This document shows positions 5,375-6,778 of a DNA stretch of 6,778 bases, in pieces. The position numbers and the translations under genes were made by a program. This DNA is from an uncultured Paracoccaceae bacterium (GTDB lineage Bacteria > Pseudomonadota > Alphaproteobacteria > Rhodobacterales > Rhodobacteraceae), in assembly GCA_938038825.1 (NCBI GenBank), contig CALHST010000169.1, forward strand, positions 1 to 6,778, written 5' to 3'. The notes beneath the pieces were generated by a model. The model was not told the origin of the DNA and ran no database searches. It worked only from the letters and a program-made list of their open reading frames with translations. The first letter of the stretch is position 1. Each line of letters starts with the position of its first letter.

Positions 5375-6634
5375 TCATAGGTCTACCGGCGACGGTAAAG
5401 CGTCTCTTGTTTCTGGCGCAGGTGCCGCTTGCGATGCCGACTCCAGCCACAGCCTAAAGTTCTCTAAGGTAAGGTCTGTCGGAGCAATTCCAAAGAAATG
5501 TGTCGTCCCAAGAGCGAGCGTTGCGGGTGTCGCCACGGCCAAAGTTTTTCCAAGCGTGGTGATGTATGCCTCTGAAAACCGTCCATTCAATGTCTTTGAC
5601 CGCGCAACCTTCAATGCGGCCTCAAGTGCGGCGACTTTCGCATTCAATCGCTCAATTTCTTCGGCAAGGCATTTTTCTTTGGTATTTGCCAGTCCGTCCG
5701 CCTTTACCAAGCTGGAAATCCGCCGGAAAATATCGGGAAGCCCCTCCAGATGTTCCAACTCTTCGGGCAAGCAGTTTGCGACCCCAGACGTCAAAAACTC
5801 ATTAATTGACCGCTCCAAGACGTCCGCAGCTCCTTCGGCTGCCAGCGCAGTCATATCGGGATTAGCGAGAAGCGTTTGTACGTGTTGTAGGAGTTTAGAT
5901 GTCTCCATCTCGGGAGCTGCGTCGAGCCGTTGAAGTTCTTGATCTGCTTCCCACCCGGCACGAACCTCCCGAATCCGATCCGCTACATGCTCCGCCCCAG
6001 CGTCCCAATCCTCATCCGTCAGCGTGGTCGCGATGTCAAAGGTCAGATCCCAAGGCAACGGCGTTCCGTTTAAAATGCCTTCGTACCACTCCAACCAAAA
6101 CCCCCAGGTTTTGAGATCCGCCTCTAGCAGTTTCTTGAGCTTTACCCAGCCGGTGCGAGTTTGCTCAGGCGTAACAAGGTCCAGCCAGAGCCCATTCCAC
6201 TGATCCGGCTCTTCCATTTCTTTTTTTGCATTTTGTAGTCCGATTTCCTCTGAAGCATCTAATGCCGCCGAAATCATTGCAAAATTTGACAAAACAGAGG
6301 TGCACCGTGCTGCCGATGCAGCGGCTTGAGCTGCGTTATGAGCCAGCATTCCATCTTTTTTACTTAGCTTTGCAATCGAACGGGCAGCACCGTCTGCGGA
6401 TCGTGCAGAATCGCTCAAGGTGTTGATTTTAAGTAAGTCACACGTGCTTGCTGCAGTTGACACTAACAGCGAACGAAATACCGCGCTAGCAAATTGGTTG
6501 GTGGCGCTTGCCGATGCAAACCCAATGTGAGGAAGCAAAGCTAATGCACAACGTGAAGCAAACCAAATAATGGTTTGCCTTTCGTGTTCTTGCAACCAAG
6601 TTTTGACACTTTCACGCAGTGTTACATCGTTCAA
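5375..6634 (-). CDS. Unknown helical protein with W-rich motif, coiled coil and C-terminal hydrophobic segment (about 419 aa)
   Basis: The frame is long and protein-like but matches no named family I can state with confidence. From the TTG start: residues 4-60 are mixed helical with LRESVKTWLQEH and CALALLPHIG; 70-135 is Ala/Ser-rich helix; 145-225 holds an aromatic signature (WNGLWLDL, then WGFWLEWYEGILNG at 177-190, then LTDEDWDAGAEHVADRIREV at 205-224); 240-310 is more helix; 320-345 is a probable coiled coil; 358-383 is hydrophobic and could insert in or lie on the membrane. I recall the W-WY motif from uncharacterised alphaproteobacterial proteins found patchily, often in accessory regions. 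The frame continues through antisense lepA, but GAGAGGA at 6641-6647 favours TTG 6634 (six-base gap) over the adjacent GTG 6637. GC looks lower than in neighbouring genes, which suggests acquisition. It is divergent from lepA. Confidence 0.75.
   Translation of the reverse strand: MNDVTLRESVKTWLQEHERQTIIWFASRCALALLPHIGFASASATNQFASAVFRSLLVSTAASTCDLLKINTLSDSARSADGAARSIAKLSKKDGMLAHNAAQAAASAARCTSVLSNFAMISAALDASEEIGLQNAKKEMEEPDQWNGLWLDLVTPEQTRTGWVKLKKLLEADLKTWGFWLEWYEGILNGTPLPWDLTFDIATTLTDEDWDAGAEHVADRIREVRAGWEADQELQRLDAAPEMETSKLLQHVQTLLANPDMTALAAEGAADVLERSINEFLTSGVANCLPEELEHLEGLPDIFRRISSLVKADGLANTKEKCLAEEIERLNAKVAALEAALKVARSKTLNGRFSEAYITTLGKTLAVATPATLALGTTHFFGIAPTDLTLENFRLWLESASQAAPAPETRDALPSPVDL
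6603..6630 (+). promoter_or_regulatory. Possible lepA promoter inside the divergent gene's 5' end
   Basis: A consensus -35 TTGACA at 6603-6608 is followed after 16 bases by CATCGT (6625-6630), a poor -10. If used, transcription would start about 40 bp before the lepA ATG. The -10 mismatch keeps this uncertain. Confidence 0.25.
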
Positions 6635-6640
6635 CACACA

Positions 6641-6647
6641 TCCTCTC
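6641..6647 (-). promoter_or_regulatory. Shine-Dalgarno sequence that sets the start of the unknown gene
   Basis: GAGAGGA on the minus strand, six bases before TTG 6634 and three before GTG 6637. It favours the TTG and excludes the longer frame that runs antisense through lepA. Confidence 0.5.
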
Positions 6648-6680
6648 GACAAGACTACTTTTCCGCGCCATATCCACACC

Positions 6681-6778
6681 ATGACACCGCTTTCACATAT
6701 CCGCAATTTCTCCATCGTGGCGCATATTGACCACGGCAAATCCACCCTTGCTGATCGGCTCATCCAAGAGACGAACAC
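6681..6778 (+). CDS. lepA: Elongation factor 4 (LepA), first 32 residues only
   Basis: LepA/EF-4 is a ribosome-associated GTPase related to EF-G that acts in translation initiation or elongation quality, in the cytoplasm and partly at the membrane. The visible start MTPLSHIRNFSIVAHIDHGK includes the G1/P-loop AHIDHGKS at residues 14-21, then TLADRLIQETN up to the window edge; the family start is usually MTxLSHIRNFSIVAHIDHGKST, so both identity and start are secure. The full protein should be about 600 residues, so more than 90 percent lies beyond the window. No clear Shine-Dalgarno sequence precedes the ATG; a leaderless or weakly guided start is possible. It is divergent from the unknown gene by 46 bp. 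Confidence 0.95.
   Translation, partial: MTPLSHIRNFSIVAHIDHGKSTLADRLIQETN

Noticed and set aside
6635..6778. N-terminal extension of the unknown leftward gene to the window edge
   Set aside because: It is antisense to the highly conserved start of lepA; the ribosome site at 6641-6647 points to a start at 6634-6637.

Overview
The window looks like a piece of chromosome from an alphaproteobacterium of the Rhodobacterales, probably the roseobacter group. This rests on the protein character of RbfA, TruB, DapB and LepA, the GC-rich coding style, and small envelope proteins of a kind I associate with this order. No rRNA, tRNA, CRISPR array, transposase or phage gene was recognised.

Left part (1-2533), all leftward. 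A ribosome and RNA maturation cluster runs rbfA, then a secreted phosphodiester-glycosidase-domain protein (ATGA overlap with rbfA), then truB (84 nt gap). RbfA matures the 30S subunit and TruB makes pseudouridine 55 in tRNA; the secreted protein between them has no obvious link to either. Beyond truB is a 177 bp spacer rich in palindromes, then the start of a small hydrophobic protein that runs off the left edge. It has a strong Shine-Dalgarno sequence and possible operator repeats.

Middle (2600-4944). dapB (lysine and diaminopimelate synthesis) is divergent from rbfA across 66 bp. It is followed by a 119-residue exported protein whose stop codon directly abuts the stop codon of a convergent lipoprotein with a long Ala/Pro/Val linker and a cysteine-containing C-terminal domain. 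A probable 59-residue small gene lies further right, also leftward.

Right part (4945-6778). A stretch of about 430 bp without a clear gene holds two tandem CtrA-like sites (TTAA-N7-TTAA type) and a striking element of about 130 bp. In that element a 14-bp interrupted outer stem encloses three strong hairpins. Next comes an orphan leftward gene of about 419 residues (helical, with a W-rich motif, a coiled coil and a hydrophobic segment near the C-terminus), apparently lower in GC than its neighbours. It is divergent by less than 50 bp from the start of lepA (translation factor EF-4), which leaves the window at the right edge. The unknown gene plus the multi-hairpin element next to lepA is the most interesting and least explained part of the window.
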